This document shows positions 19,048-26,769 of a DNA stretch of 64,000 nucleotides, in pieces (position 1 is the first letter of the stretch; every line of letters begins with the position of its first letter). Origin of the DNA: Brevibacterium spongiae. GTDB taxonomy: Bacteria > Actinomycetota > Actinomycetes > Actinomycetales > Brevibacteriaceae. The translations under genes were made by a program, and so were the position numbers. The stretch spans positions 2,914,001 through 2,978,000 of the forward strand of contig NZ_CP093443.1 in NCBI RefSeq assembly GCF_026168515.1, in the 5' to 3' direction. Below the pieces are notes generated by a model that ran no database searches, was not told the DNA's origin, and saw nothing but the letters and a program-made list of their open reading frames with translations.

Positions 19048-20469
19048 TCAGAGTTCGGCGAGTTCGAGCGCCATCGACACTGCCTGCAGAGTCTCGGCGC
19101 GGGAGAGATCACGGCCGAGCAGCTTCTCGATCTTCGCCATCCGCGCCCGCACCGTGTGCCGGTGGATGCCGAGCTCGGCGGCGATGCGCTCCTTCGCCCC
19201 GCCCGCCTGGATGAAGGCACGCAGCGTCTCCAACAGCTCCTGTCCGCCCCGGGCCCGGATGAGCTCGCCGAGCACCCGGTCGACGAAGCGATCCGCGGTC
19301 TCCTCGTCGACGGCCGAGAGCAGGGCCTTAACCTCGGACGCCTCGGTTTCATGCTGAGTCCGCAGCAGCGTCCACATGTGATGGATCTGTGAGACGGGAA
19401 TCCGCTTCTCCGCCACGGGCTCGAGACAGGCCACTGTCGCGGCCCTGGTGACGAGGTCCTCGAGGCCCAAGTCGGCACCACCGGCGATGCCGAGCAGGGA
19501 GCCGGCGCGAGTGACCAACGCGGCGCCGACGATGTCGGCGATGAGGTGCTCTGCCGTGTCACCACGCACTCCTGCGAAGAATCTCACCCCGGTCGTCGCC
19601 ACCGGCGCCAGACCCGTGGCACGTGTCCATTCGGCACGCGCCTCCTCGGTGCTCAGCTCCGATTCGAACAGTCGAGAGGGCCCGGCGGGGGCCGGCAGTT
19701 CGGTCAGAGTCATCGCCAACAGGGCGGCGGCAGTCGACAGCAGCAGGGCACGAGTCTTCGGAGATCCGGCCGCCTCGGCGGGGGTGAGGATCCACCCCAG
19801 CGGACGGTCGCTGCCCGAGGGCACGGCCTCGATGATCCGGGCACCTGTGCGGATGAGGCGAGGACTCAGCGTCGGGGTGAGGTACTCCTCGATGAGCGCG
19901 GCACGCACATCGTCTTCGGCGTTCTCACCGGACAGCGCCCTGCCCGTCGGGGAGACGAAACGCACCTCGGCGCCCAAGGTCTCGGCCAGATCGGCCACCA
20001 GCGCGCCCGGCCCATGATGGGCAAGGGCATTGGCGAATCGGCGGGCGGCGCTGCTGGCTCGGGTCAGCTCCCGATTTGTCTCGGCTTCGCGCATTCGGGT
20101 GAAGGCGTCGACGACGGCGACGAACGGCACCGGCTCGGGCACGCCGAAGACTGCCAGCCCGACCGCCTCGGCGCCGGCGATGAGCCGTTCCGGCACCTCC
20201 TGCCACGGCAGATCGGATCCGAGTCCGATGCCGAGTGCGTGGACTCCGACGTCCTTGAGACGGCGCACATAGTCCGCGACGGTATCCGCGCCGAGGTCCT
20301 GACCGACGCCGATGGTGAGCAGGACCTCTCCCCCGGCCAGCCATTCGTCGACCTCCGGCAGCTCCGAGGAGTGGACGATCGTGACGTCCTGCTCGGCCGC
20401 TGTGGGTGAGTCGACGATGATCTCGAGGGCGAGTTCGCTGCGCGACCACAGCTGTTCCAAAGTGACCAT
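19048..20469 (-). CDS. PucR family transcriptional regulator
   Basis: 473 residues from the start chosen here. The N-terminal half is a PucR-type ligand domain with a run of [17 protein letters not shown] and [10 protein letters not shown]. The C-terminal end carries the PucR/CdaR helix-turn-helix: [20 protein letters not shown] at about residues 432-451. Such proteins usually activate or repress an adjacent purine, amine or amino acid catabolic operon. The start at 20469 is preferred because a TANNNT box lies exactly seven bases upstream and the residues before it do not resemble the family; longer frames reach 20544. It is divergent from the ureohydrolase operon and probably controls it. 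Confidence 0.88.
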   Translation of the reverse strand: MVTLEQLWSRSELALEIIVDSPTAAEQDVTIVHSSELPEVDEWLAGGEVLLTIGVGQDLGADTVADYVRRLKDVGVHALGIGLGSDLPWQEVPERLIAGAEAVGLAVFGVPEPVPFVAVVDAFTRMREAETNRELTRASSAARRFANALAHHGPGALVADLAETLGAEVRFVSPTGRALSGENAEDDVRAALIEEYLTPTLSPRLIRTGARIIEAVPSGSDRPLGWILTPAEAAGSPKTRALLLSTAAALLAMTLTELPAPAGPSRLFESELSTEEARAEWTRATGLAPVATTGVRFFAGVRGDTAEHLIADIVGAALVTRAGSLLGIAGGADLGLEDLVTRAATVACLEPVAEKRIPVSQIHHMWTLLRTQHETEASEVKALLSAVDEETADRFVDRVLGELIRARGGQELLETLRAFIQAGGAKERIAAELGIHRHTVRARMAKIEKLLGRDLSRAETLQAVSMALELAEL

Positions 20470-20476
20470 GCGAACG

Positions 20477-20496
20477 AGTCTATCCAAGTTGGATAG
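20477..20496. promoter_or_regulatory. Palindromic operator and promoter upstream of the PucR gene
   Basis: The 17-bp CTATCCAAGTTGGATAG (20480-20496) is a perfect 8+1+8 palindrome. On the minus strand its edge overlaps a -10-like TAGACT (complement of 20477-20482) placed seven bases before the ATG at 20469, so a protein bound here would cover the pucR promoter. It is a good candidate for the PucR operator, acting on itself and on the divergent operon. Confidence 0.55.
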
Positions 20497-20612
20497 TCTG
20501 CTCTCCATTCTGTCCTCAGTGGATATCGATGTTGCCTGGGCCACGTCCTAGGCTGAGGGCAAGTATCCGGCCCGCCCTGGGTCGAATCCGCCTCACGACG
20601 AAGGAGAAGCCA

Positions 20613-21623
20613 GTGACGTCTCAACCGCTCGGCCCCGCCGACTACAGCAAGACACCCCGCTACGCAGGGCCCCCGACCTTCGGTCTGCTGCCGCGCATCG
20701 ACGAGGTCGAAGCAGAGCGCCCCGGTGAGAAGATCGACGTCAAGGTCATCGGCATCCCCTTCGACGCCGGTGTCAGCTATCGTCCCGGAGCCCGCTTCGG
20801 TCCCGCGCATATCCGCCAGTCCTCGAAGCTGCTGCGCCCGTACAACCAGGCCACGAACGTCCATCCGTTCACCTGGCAGCAGGTCGCCGACTGCGGTGAC
20901 CTGGGCGTCAACCCCTTCAACATCGAAGAGGCCATCGCCACCGTCGAAGCCAACGCCGATGCCATGCGCGCCGACGGGGCCAAGCTGCTCACCCTCGGCG
21001 GGGATCACACCCTGGCGCTGCCGAACCTGCGGTCCCTGCACAAGACGCACGGGAAGATCGCCGTCCTCCACTTCGATGCGCACCTCGACACCTGGGACAC
21101 GTACTTCGGAGCGCCCTACACGCACGGCACCCCGTTCCGTCGGGCCAGCGAGGAGGGGCTCATCGATATGACCGCCTCGATGCACATCGGCATCCGCGGG
21201 CCCCTCTACGGGCAGAAAGACCTCGAAGACGATGAGGTGCTCGGCTTCCAGATCATCCGCAGCGACGACTACCAGTTCACCTCTGTGGCCGATGTCGTCG
21301 CCCGGATGCGGAAGCGCCTCGGTGATGCCCCGGTCTATCTGTCCGTCGACATCGACGTGCTCGATCCGGCGGCAGCACCCGGCACCGGCACCCCGGAGGC
21401 CGGCGGCATGACCAGCCGTGAGCTGCTCAACTCGATCCGCGGGCTGCAGGGCCTCAACGTCGTCGGCGCCGAGATCGTCGAGGTCGCCCCCGCCTACGAC
21501 CACGCCGAGGTCACCGGACTCGCCGCCGCACACGTCGGCTACGAGGTCCTCTCGCTGTGGGCTGCGGAGAACAACGGCGTGACCGCTCCGTCTGGCCCCG
21601 CCGGCGACGCGCTCGGAGCCTGA
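20613..21623 (+). CDS. Ureohydrolase (agmatinase/guanidinobutyrase type)
   Basis: 336 residues of the arginase/agmatinase/formiminoglutamase fold, hydrolysing a guanidino compound to an amine and urea with two Mn ions. Metal ligands are in [10 protein letters not shown] (about 128-137), [10 protein letters not shown] (about 151-160) and [20 protein letters not shown] (about 245-264). The short [10 protein letters not shown] form is that of agmatinase and guanidinobutyrase rather than arginase. The GTG at 20613 follows AAGGAG by six or seven bases; the longer frame to 20529 is unsupported. It heads an operon with a ThDP enzyme and an SSS transporter. Confidence 0.9.
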   Translation: MTSQPLGPADYSKTPRYAGPPTFGLLPRIDEVEAERPGEKIDVKVIGIPFDAGVSYRPGARFGPAHIRQSSKLLRPYNQATNVHPFTWQQVADCGDLGVNPFNIEEAIATVEANADAMRADGAKLLTLGGDHTLALPNLRSLHKTHGKIAVLHFDAHLDTWDTYFGAPYTHGTPFRRASEEGLIDMTASMHIGIRGPLYGQKDLEDDEVLGFQIIRSDDYQFTSVADVVARMRKRLGDAPVYLSVDIDVLDPAAAPGTGTPEAGGMTSRELLNSIRGLQGLNVVGAEIVEVAPAYDHAEVTGLAAAHVGYEVLSLWAAENNGVTAPSGPAGDALGA

Positions 21624-23375
21624 ATGAGCACCGAGCAGAACGTCCGCAACGGCGGTCGCGCGGTCGTCGCGACTCTGGCCGCCCACGGTGTCGACACGAT
21701 CTTCGGCATCCCCGGCACCCACAATCTCGAGTTCTACCGGCACCTGCCGGAGTTCGGGATCCGGGCCGTGACACCCCGCCACGAACAGGGTGCCGGCTAC
21801 GGTGCCGACGGGTACTTCCTCGTCTCGGGCAAGCCCGGGGTCGTCATCACGACCTCGGGTCCGGGACTGACGAACGTCATCACCGCAGCCGCGACGGCTT
21901 ACGCCGAGTCCCGCCCGATGCTCATCCTCTCCCCCGGTGTGCCCACCGGGTTCGAACGTGCTGACGTCGGGATGCTCCACGAGACGAAGGACTCCTCGGG
22001 GGCCGTGGGCCACCTCCTCGTGTCCTCCCAGCGCACCCGCACCGCCGAGGGAGCGGCCCAGGCCGTCGCCGAGGCGTTCGCCATGTTCGGCTCCGCCCGA
22101 CCCGGCCCCGTGCACATCGAGGTCCCCCTCGACGTGCTCGAGGGAGCATGGAACGGCAGCGTTCCGGTCCCGTTTTCCGGTCGCCGTCCGGGACTCGACG
22201 AGCATGTCGTGGCCCAGTCCGCCGAGGCGATCCGAGGAGCGCAGGCACCGCTGGTCATCACCGGCGGCGGAGCCCGACGTGCCCACGCCGAGGTGCGCCG
22301 ATTCGTCGAGGCGCTCGATGCCCCGGTGGCGACGACGGCCAACGGCAAGGGCATCCTGCCCGAGGAGCACCCGCTGTCGCTGGGAGCCAATGTCCGCTTC
22401 CCCAGCGTGCAGGCCGAATCGGCCGCCGCCGATGTGCTCATCGTGCTCGGGTCCGAATTGGCCGACTCGGATCTGTGGGGTGGGACCATCGGCGCTCAGA
22501 TTTCGATCGGCGTCCGCGACGAGGATACTGATCAGATCGTCATCCGCTGTGATATCGACCCCGATCAGCTGAACAAGAACCTGCCCGGGGACATTCTCGC
22601 CTGCGCGGACACGTCCGAATTCCTCAGCGCGGTCATGACCGCGCTGGACACGGGGAAGTCCACGACCGCCTCGGCGGGGGACGATGGGACAGACCCGTCT
22701 GTCGCGAACGGCACGACCGCGTCTGTCGCGAACGGCACGGCCGCGTCTGTCGCGAACGGCACAGCCGCCTCGGCGAAGGAGAACGGGGCCGCTCGGGTCG
22801 CACGGATCCGGGAGAGCTTCGGCGCCGATTTCGACTTCTCGCTCATCGGGGCCAGGGTCACCCGCCTCGTCGAAGCCGGTGCGGGGCCGAACGTCGTCAT
22901 CTCCGGTGACTCCTCGCAGGTCACCTACGACGGGACCGTGCACGCGCTGACGGCGCGCACCCCCGACCAGCTGCTCTATATGCCCGGATTCGCCACCCTG
23001 GGCTACGGCATTCCCGCCGCGCTCGGCGCGAAGGTCGCCGACCCGGATCGACCGGTCGTGTGCATCCTCGGCGACGGTGCTGCCATGTTCTCCATCCAGG
23101 AGCTCATGACCGCCGCCGAACTGGAGTTGGGCATTCCCTTCGTCGTCGTCGACAACGGCGGCTATGCGGAGATCGAGGGGCAGATGGTCGACCGTGACAT
23201 CGCGCCGTTCGCCGTGCGGCTGGCCCGCCCGGACTTCGCGCAGCTCGGTCAGTCCATGGGCGGGGCCGGGGTGACGATCGCCGAGGCGGACATCGATTCC
23301 GCTCTGCCGGATGCCATCGCCGAGGCGCTCGGACGCGCCCAGCCCACCGTCATTCACATCATCGTCGGTCACTGA
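21624..23375 (+). CDS. ThDP-dependent enzyme, candidate 2-oxo acid decarboxylase
   Basis: 583 residues of the acetolactate synthase/decarboxylase superfamily. The catalytic Glu is in TPRHEQGAGYGADGYF (about 50-65) and the ThDP-diphosphate motif is GDGAAMFSIQELMTAAELEL ending in VVVDNGGY (about 480-515). It starts directly after the ureohydrolase stop (TGAATG). In Pseudomonas, AruI, a ThDP-dependent 2-ketoarginine decarboxylase, works with guanidinobutyrase GbuA; this gene pair has the same composition. A 24-base repeat adds a SVANGT-rich loop between the middle and C-terminal domains. Acetolactate synthase is unlikely because no small subunit is present. Confidence 0.85.
   Translation: MSTEQNVRNGGRAVVATLAAHGVDTIFGIPGTHNLEFYRHLPEFGIRAVTPRHEQGAGYGADGYFLVSGKPGVVITTSGPGLTNVITAAATAYAESRPMLILSPGVPTGFERADVGMLHETKDSSGAVGHLLVSSQRTRTAEGAAQAVAEAFAMFGSARPGPVHIEVPLDVLEGAWNGSVPVPFSGRRPGLDEHVVAQSAEAIRGAQAPLVITGGGARRAHAEVRRFVEALDAPVATTANGKGILPEEHPLSLGANVRFPSVQAESAAADVLIVLGSELADSDLWGGTIGAQISIGVRDEDTDQIVIRCDIDPDQLNKNLPGDILACADTSEFLSAVMTALDTGKSTTASAGDDGTDPSVANGTTASVANGTAASVANGTAASAKENGAARVARIRESFGADFDFSLIGARVTRLVEAGAGPNVVISGDSSQVTYDGTVHALTARTPDQLLYMPGFATLGYGIPAALGAKVADPDRPVVCILGDGAAMFSIQELMTAAELELGIPFVVVDNGGYAEIEGQMVDRDIAPFAVRLARPDFAQLGQSMGGAGVTIAEADIDSALPDAIAEALGRAQPTVIHIIVGH
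22696..22767 (+). repeat. Three 24-bp repeats inside the ThDP enzyme gene
   Basis: A 24-base unit beginning CGTCTGTCGCGAACGGCAC starts at 22696, 22720 and 22744, in frame, giving three SVANGT(T/A)A units at about residues 358-381. The units are nearly identical at DNA level, so the expansion is recent. It falls in the linker between two domains, where length changes are tolerated. Confidence 0.9.
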
Positions 23376-23399
23376 GCCGATCCAACAGAGAGGGTCGCT

Positions 23400-24938
23400 G
23401 TGGACTCTTTGGTAGTCATCATCTATCTCGCCGCAATGGTGGGATTCGGAGTCTGGGGCCGTTTCAAGGCCCACAACCAGGAGGACTTCCTCGTCGCCGG
23501 GCGCCGCCTCGGCGGGCTCCTGTACACCGGCACGATGTCGGCCGTCGTCCTCGGCGGGGCGTCGACGATCGGCGGTGTGGGGCTCGGCTACACGGCCGGG
23601 CTCTCGGGCATGTGGCTCGTGCTGTCGATCGGTCTGGGCATCATCGCCCTGTCGCTGTTCTTCGCTCCGAAGATCCAGAAGCTCGAGATCTACACGGTCT
23701 CGCAGATGCTCGAACTCCGGTACGGGAAGGGTTCGCGGTTCGTCTCCGGTGCGATCATGACTGCGTACGGCCTGATGATCTCGACGACGTCGACGGTCGC
23801 CTATGCGACGGTCTTCCACGCGCTGTTCGACCTCAACAAGGTGTGGTCGGTGCTCATCGGCGGCGGCATCGTCATCCTCTATTCGATGCTCGGCGGCATG
23901 TGGTCGATCACCCTGACCGACTTCGTGCAGTTCTTCATCCAGACGATCGGCATCTTCCTCATCATGCTGCCCATCGTGCTCTCGAAGTCCGGCGGAATCG
24001 GTGAGCTGTTCTCCTCGCTGCCCGCCACGCACACCTCACCGGTGGGCATCGGCTGGCAGGCGATCCTCGGTTACATCCTCATCTACACCCTCGGCCTGCT
24101 CATCGGCCAGGACATCTGGCAGCGTGTGTTCACCGCCCGCAGTCCGGGTGTGGCCAGGTGGGGCGGCTTCTCCGCCGGCGTGTACTGCCTGCTCTACGCC
24201 GTCGCCGGAGCGCTCATCGGCATGGCCGCAACGAAGATCGTGCCCGGCATCGAGATCCAGGATGATGTGTTCGTCGCCGTCGTCGATGCGTCGATGACAC
24301 CGGTGCTCGGCGGAGTCGTGCTCGCTGCGGCTCTGGCCGCAATGATGTCGACGGCCTCGGGTTCGCTCATGGCCGCCTCGACCGTGTGCCGCCAGGACAT
24401 CATCGAACCGATCCTCGCCCGCAAGGACATCGTGCCGGCGGGTGAGGGCGGCGGACACGGCGACGGCGTGGCGACGGATGGATCGGCCGCCTCGGCGAGT
24501 GGATCCGGATCCGCGGCGAACGGTACCGGCGCGAAGTCGACGCTCGTGCGGTCCCTGGTTCGCGAGACCGGGGACGAGATCCGCGATTCGCGCATCTATC
24601 TCATCGTGCTCGGTGTCGTCACTCTGGTGCTCGCGATGATCATGCCCAGCGTCGTCGAGGCGCTGACCGTGGCCTACAACCTGCTGGTGGCGGGCCTGTT
24701 CATCCCGATCCTCGGCGGCCTGGTGTTCAAGCGCGGCACGATCGTCGGCGTCATGGCCGGCATGATCCTCGGCGCCGTGACCACCATCGTCGTGATGATC
24801 GTGGCGGGCATCTACGCCGAATCCGCCATCTACCTGGGTCTCATCGCCTCGCTGCTCGGCTACTTCATCGGGTCCTTCGCGTCGAAGCCGACTCCGCCGG
24901 AGATCATGGCGGCGTGGAGGGAACGCATCAACCGCTAA
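23400..24938 (+). CDS. Sodium:solute symporter (SSS family)
   Basis: 512-residue polytopic transporter with about 13 hydrophobic helices. The N-terminal EDFLVAGRRLGGLL, the GTMSAVVLGGASTIGGVGLGY stretch around helix 2 and QDIWQRVFTARSP are typical of SSS proteins, which couple Na+ entry to uptake of amino acids, sugars, purines or urea-like compounds. A Gly/Ala/Ser-rich loop (about 348-378) is low complexity. GTG start at 23400 follows GAGAGGG by five bases. As third gene of the ureohydrolase operon it most likely imports a guanidino compound or a related amine. Confidence 0.9.
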   Translation: MDSLVVIIYLAAMVGFGVWGRFKAHNQEDFLVAGRRLGGLLYTGTMSAVVLGGASTIGGVGLGYTAGLSGMWLVLSIGLGIIALSLFFAPKIQKLEIYTVSQMLELRYGKGSRFVSGAIMTAYGLMISTTSTVAYATVFHALFDLNKVWSVLIGGGIVILYSMLGGMWSITLTDFVQFFIQTIGIFLIMLPIVLSKSGGIGELFSSLPATHTSPVGIGWQAILGYILIYTLGLLIGQDIWQRVFTARSPGVARWGGFSAGVYCLLYAVAGALIGMAATKIVPGIEIQDDVFVAVVDASMTPVLGGVVLAAALAAMMSTASGSLMAASTVCRQDIIEPILARKDIVPAGEGGGHGDGVATDGSAASASGSGSAANGTGAKSTLVRSLVRETGDEIRDSRIYLIVLGVVTLVLAMIMPSVVEALTVAYNLLVAGLFIPILGGLVFKRGTIVGVMAGMILGAVTTIVVMIVAGIYAESAIYLGLIASLLGYFIGSFASKPTPPEIMAAWRERINR

Positions 24939-24942
24939 TCAC

Positions 24943-24975
24943 TTACTACCTGACGGCGCCCCAGCAACCTCGCGC
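24943..24975 (+). repeat. Dispersed palindrome copy A, left half
   Basis: Left arm 24943-24969 (TTACTACCTGACGGCGCCCC and the following CAGCAACC), plus part of the loop. It begins five bases after the symporter stop. The matching right arm lies beyond the IS element at 26517-26540; joined, the arms pair over 24 bases with one mismatch. Copies B (33737-33792) and C (57259-57322) are intact relatives. Confidence 0.85.
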
Positions 24976-25009
24976 TGGACTGGTCCCCAAAAGTTGGACT
25001 GCTGTGAGG

Positions 25010-25888
25010 TCAGCATAGTTCGTAAATAGGCTCACCATCCTTGGCGGTCTTGCTTCGATATTCCATCGGGGCAAGATCGCCAAGTCGTGTCGAGATCCTT
25101 TCGTAGTTGTACCAATGAATGTACTCATCGATCGCGGCTTTGAGGTCATCGACTGAGTCGAATTTCTGCAGATAGAACATTTCGGACTTCAACTGCCCGA
25201 AGAAGTTCTCCGCCATCGCGTTATCCCAGCAGTTTCCCTTCCGCGACATCGACGCTGTCGCACCGTGCTTGGCCAGGATCGACGCCCAGGACACGTGCTG
25301 GTACTGAAACCCCTGATCGGTATGCACCAACGGTGTCTGACCCGGCGGAAGCCCCTGACAAGCACTCCTCAATGATTCGTTCGTCAATGCCGTGTTCGGT
25401 GACGTCGACATCGAGTACGACACCACACCGGCATCGAACAGATCGATCACTGGTGACAGATACAGTTTCTTGTCTTCAACAGCGAATTCCGTGACGTCAG
25501 AAACCCATTTCTCGTTCGGTTCATCAGCGGTGAACTCCCGATTGAGTACGTTGTCAGCAACGGCCCCGACCGTGCCGCGATGGGAGTCGAATTTCTTCTT
25601 CCGCACCTCGGTCTGCAGACCCATGTCACGCATCAATCGCAGCACCGTCTTCTTCGCGATCGTGATGCCCTGTTTGACCAAGACAGCCCAGATCTTGCGG
25701 TGCCCGTAACGTTTGTGACTCTTCTCGAAGATGTCCTCGATGAGGGTTCTCACCTGCGCGTATGGGTCGGGTCTCACGTCGAATCGTTTCTGGTGATAGA
25801 AGAACGTCGACCGGGCCAAACCCGCGACCTGCAGCAGCAATGGCAGTGGATAGTCTGCCTTGAGACTGGCAACGATGCGTGCTTTCAC
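25010..25888 (-). CDS. IS3-family transposase OrfB (DDE integrase domain)
   Basis: 292-residue catalytic half of the transposase. The HTH_21-like N-terminus (HKRYGHRKIWAVL) precedes an rve integrase core with the DDE residues in SDVTEFAVEDKKLYL, LVHTDQGFQYQH and NCWDNAMAENFFGQLKSEM. The GTG start overlaps the orfA stop as GTGA, so OrfB can be made by re-initiation; a fused OrfAB through -1 frameshifting would need slippage in the A-rich stretch upstream. Confidence 0.95.
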   Translation of the reverse strand: MKARIVASLKADYPLPLLLQVAGLARSTFFYHQKRFDVRPDPYAQVRTLIEDIFEKSHKRYGHRKIWAVLVKQGITIAKKTVLRLMRDMGLQTEVRKKKFDSHRGTVGAVADNVLNREFTADEPNEKWVSDVTEFAVEDKKLYLSPVIDLFDAGVVSYSMSTSPNTALTNESLRSACQGLPPGQTPLVHTDQGFQYQHVSWASILAKHGATASMSRKGNCWDNAMAENFFGQLKSEMFYLQKFDSVDDLKAAIDEYIHWYNYERISTRLGDLAPMEYRSKTAKDGEPIYELC

Positions 25889-26451
25889 AGCTGCCCTTTT
25901 TGCCTCAAGGCCCGCAGTTTTTTCAAGTAAGCGTTCTCCGCTTCAGCCCGCAGCAGCCGGTCTTGTAGCTGCCGGTACTCGGCCAGGCTGATGTCCTCGA
26001 CATGCGTCTTCTTCGCCATCAGGTCTGGCTTGGATGGGGCCGGATCAGCATCGGGGTCCTGACCGTTGTCGAGGGCTCGTATTCGTGCTGTCTTGCCTTT
26101 GGCCGGCGGCGGTGTCGCGAACGCGTCTTCGCCCTTGTCCCGGTATTTCTTCGCCCAATCAACGACGGTGCGTGAGGATGCCAGGCCAAGCTCTTGAGCC
26201 AGGACGACTTTGTGTTCGCCGTCGAGGTACCGTTTCGCAGTCGCGATCTTTGTCTCTGCCGGTATGCGGCGGGGCTGGTGCGGTTCCATGACCGATATTG
26301 TTCCACGCACCAGCCACCGGTCGTGGAGGAGTTTGAGCGTGGGTTTATGCACGTCGAGCTTCGTGGCGGTCGCGGCGTAGCCGTGCCCTTTGTCGAAGAG
26401 CTCGATCGCGGCTTTGGCTTGTTCGTCTGTGATCAGACAGTCCTTACGCAT
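25885..26451 (-). CDS. IS3-family transposase OrfA (HTH domain)
   Basis: 188 residues; DNA-binding half of the transposase. An N-terminal helix-turn-helix (EQAKAAIELFDKGHGYAATA, then KLDVHKPTLKLLHDRW) is followed by a second one (GLASSRTVVDWAKKY) and a C-terminal leucine-zipper-like helix (LAEYRQLQDRLLRAEAENAY) that normally mediates contact with OrfB. The length is that of IS150-type OrfA proteins, longer than in the IS3 subgroup. ATG at 26451. Confidence 0.92.
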   Translation of the reverse strand: MRKDCLITDEQAKAAIELFDKGHGYAATATKLDVHKPTLKLLHDRWLVRGTISVMEPHQPRRIPAETKIATAKRYLDGEHKVVLAQELGLASSRTVVDWAKKYRDKGEDAFATPPPAKGKTARIRALDNGQDPDADPAPSKPDLMAKKTHVEDISLAEYRQLQDRLLRAEAENAYLKKLRALRQKGQL

Positions 26452-26511
26452 GGACTGGTCCCTTCAAGTTGTCTTGTGTTGATCACAGTCCAACTTTCGG
26501 GGACCACTCCA

Positions 26512-26540
26512 CGCCGGGTTGCTGGGGCGCCGTCACGTAG
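26512..26540 (+). repeat. Dispersed palindrome copy A, right half
   Basis: Begins with the duplicated target CGC and continues as the right arm GGTTGCTGGGGCGCCGTCAC then GTAG (26517-26540), complement of the left arm at 24943-24969. After removal of the IS and one CGC the loop reads TCGCGCCG, the reverse complement of the loop in copy C, so copy A is copy C in the other orientation. Confidence 0.85.
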
Positions 26541-26727
26541 TTCTGGGCCATGGGATATGTGCGCCGAACTGCCACCCAACTTTGTGCCACATGCCACAGT
26601 CACCTATATTCGAAGAGTCAGGCTGAGCCGCCCTCAGCGTCGCAGGACGACGGCGAACGCGGGCGAGCACTGATCGGCCGGTGCTCGAAAAAGGAGTGCG
26701 AAGCCGCGGATCTCGCGTGTGAGACAT

Positions 26728-26748
26728 ATATGGATCGATCTTCCATAT
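26728..26748. promoter_or_regulatory. Inverted repeat upstream of the second ThDP enzyme
   Basis: ATATGGA (26728-26734) and TCCATAT (26742-26748) form a 7-7-7 inverted repeat that is AT-rich compared with its surroundings and ends 21 bases before the ATG at 26770. It is a plausible operator or part of the promoter; the regulator is unknown. Confidence 0.35.
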
Positions 26749-26769
26749 CTCATCAGCGAAAGACCTGCC

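Larger units (their letters stand above)
24976..26511 (-). mobile_element. IS3-family insertion sequence (IS150-like)
   Basis: A complete 1,536-bp element with 26-bp terminal inverted repeats at 24976-25001 and 26486-26511, which match at 24 of 26 positions and have outer ends TGG...CCA. The flanking CGC (24973-24975 and 26512-26514) fits a 3-bp target duplication. It carries two overlapping genes on the minus strand, orfA and orfB. It sits in the loop of a large hairpin downstream of the symporter gene. All parts look intact, so it may be recent and active. Confidence 0.95.

Noticed and set aside
21624..23375. Acetolactate synthase large subunit (ilvB)
   Set aside because: No ilvN or ilvC nearby, and it is the second gene of a ureohydrolase-transporter operon. 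A 2-oxo acid decarboxylase-type role fits better, though not proven.
20064..24032. Minus-strand open frame of 1,322 codons opposite the ureohydrolase operon
   Set aside because: Rich in Asp, Gly, His and Arg as expected for antisense of GC-rich genes, no family motifs, and it overlaps well-supported genes on the other strand.
25880..25935. Programmed -1 frameshift site in the IS3 element
   Set aside because: A-runs are present (AAAAAA and AAAAAGGG) and orfB is in the -1 frame, but no heptamer of the form X XXY YYZ is in the right register. The GTGA overlap explains OrfB translation at least as well.
24976..26511. Larger mobile island or prophage around the IS
   Set aside because: Flanking genes have normal composition, the palindrome halves match across the IS, and no integrase, phage or plasmid genes are present.
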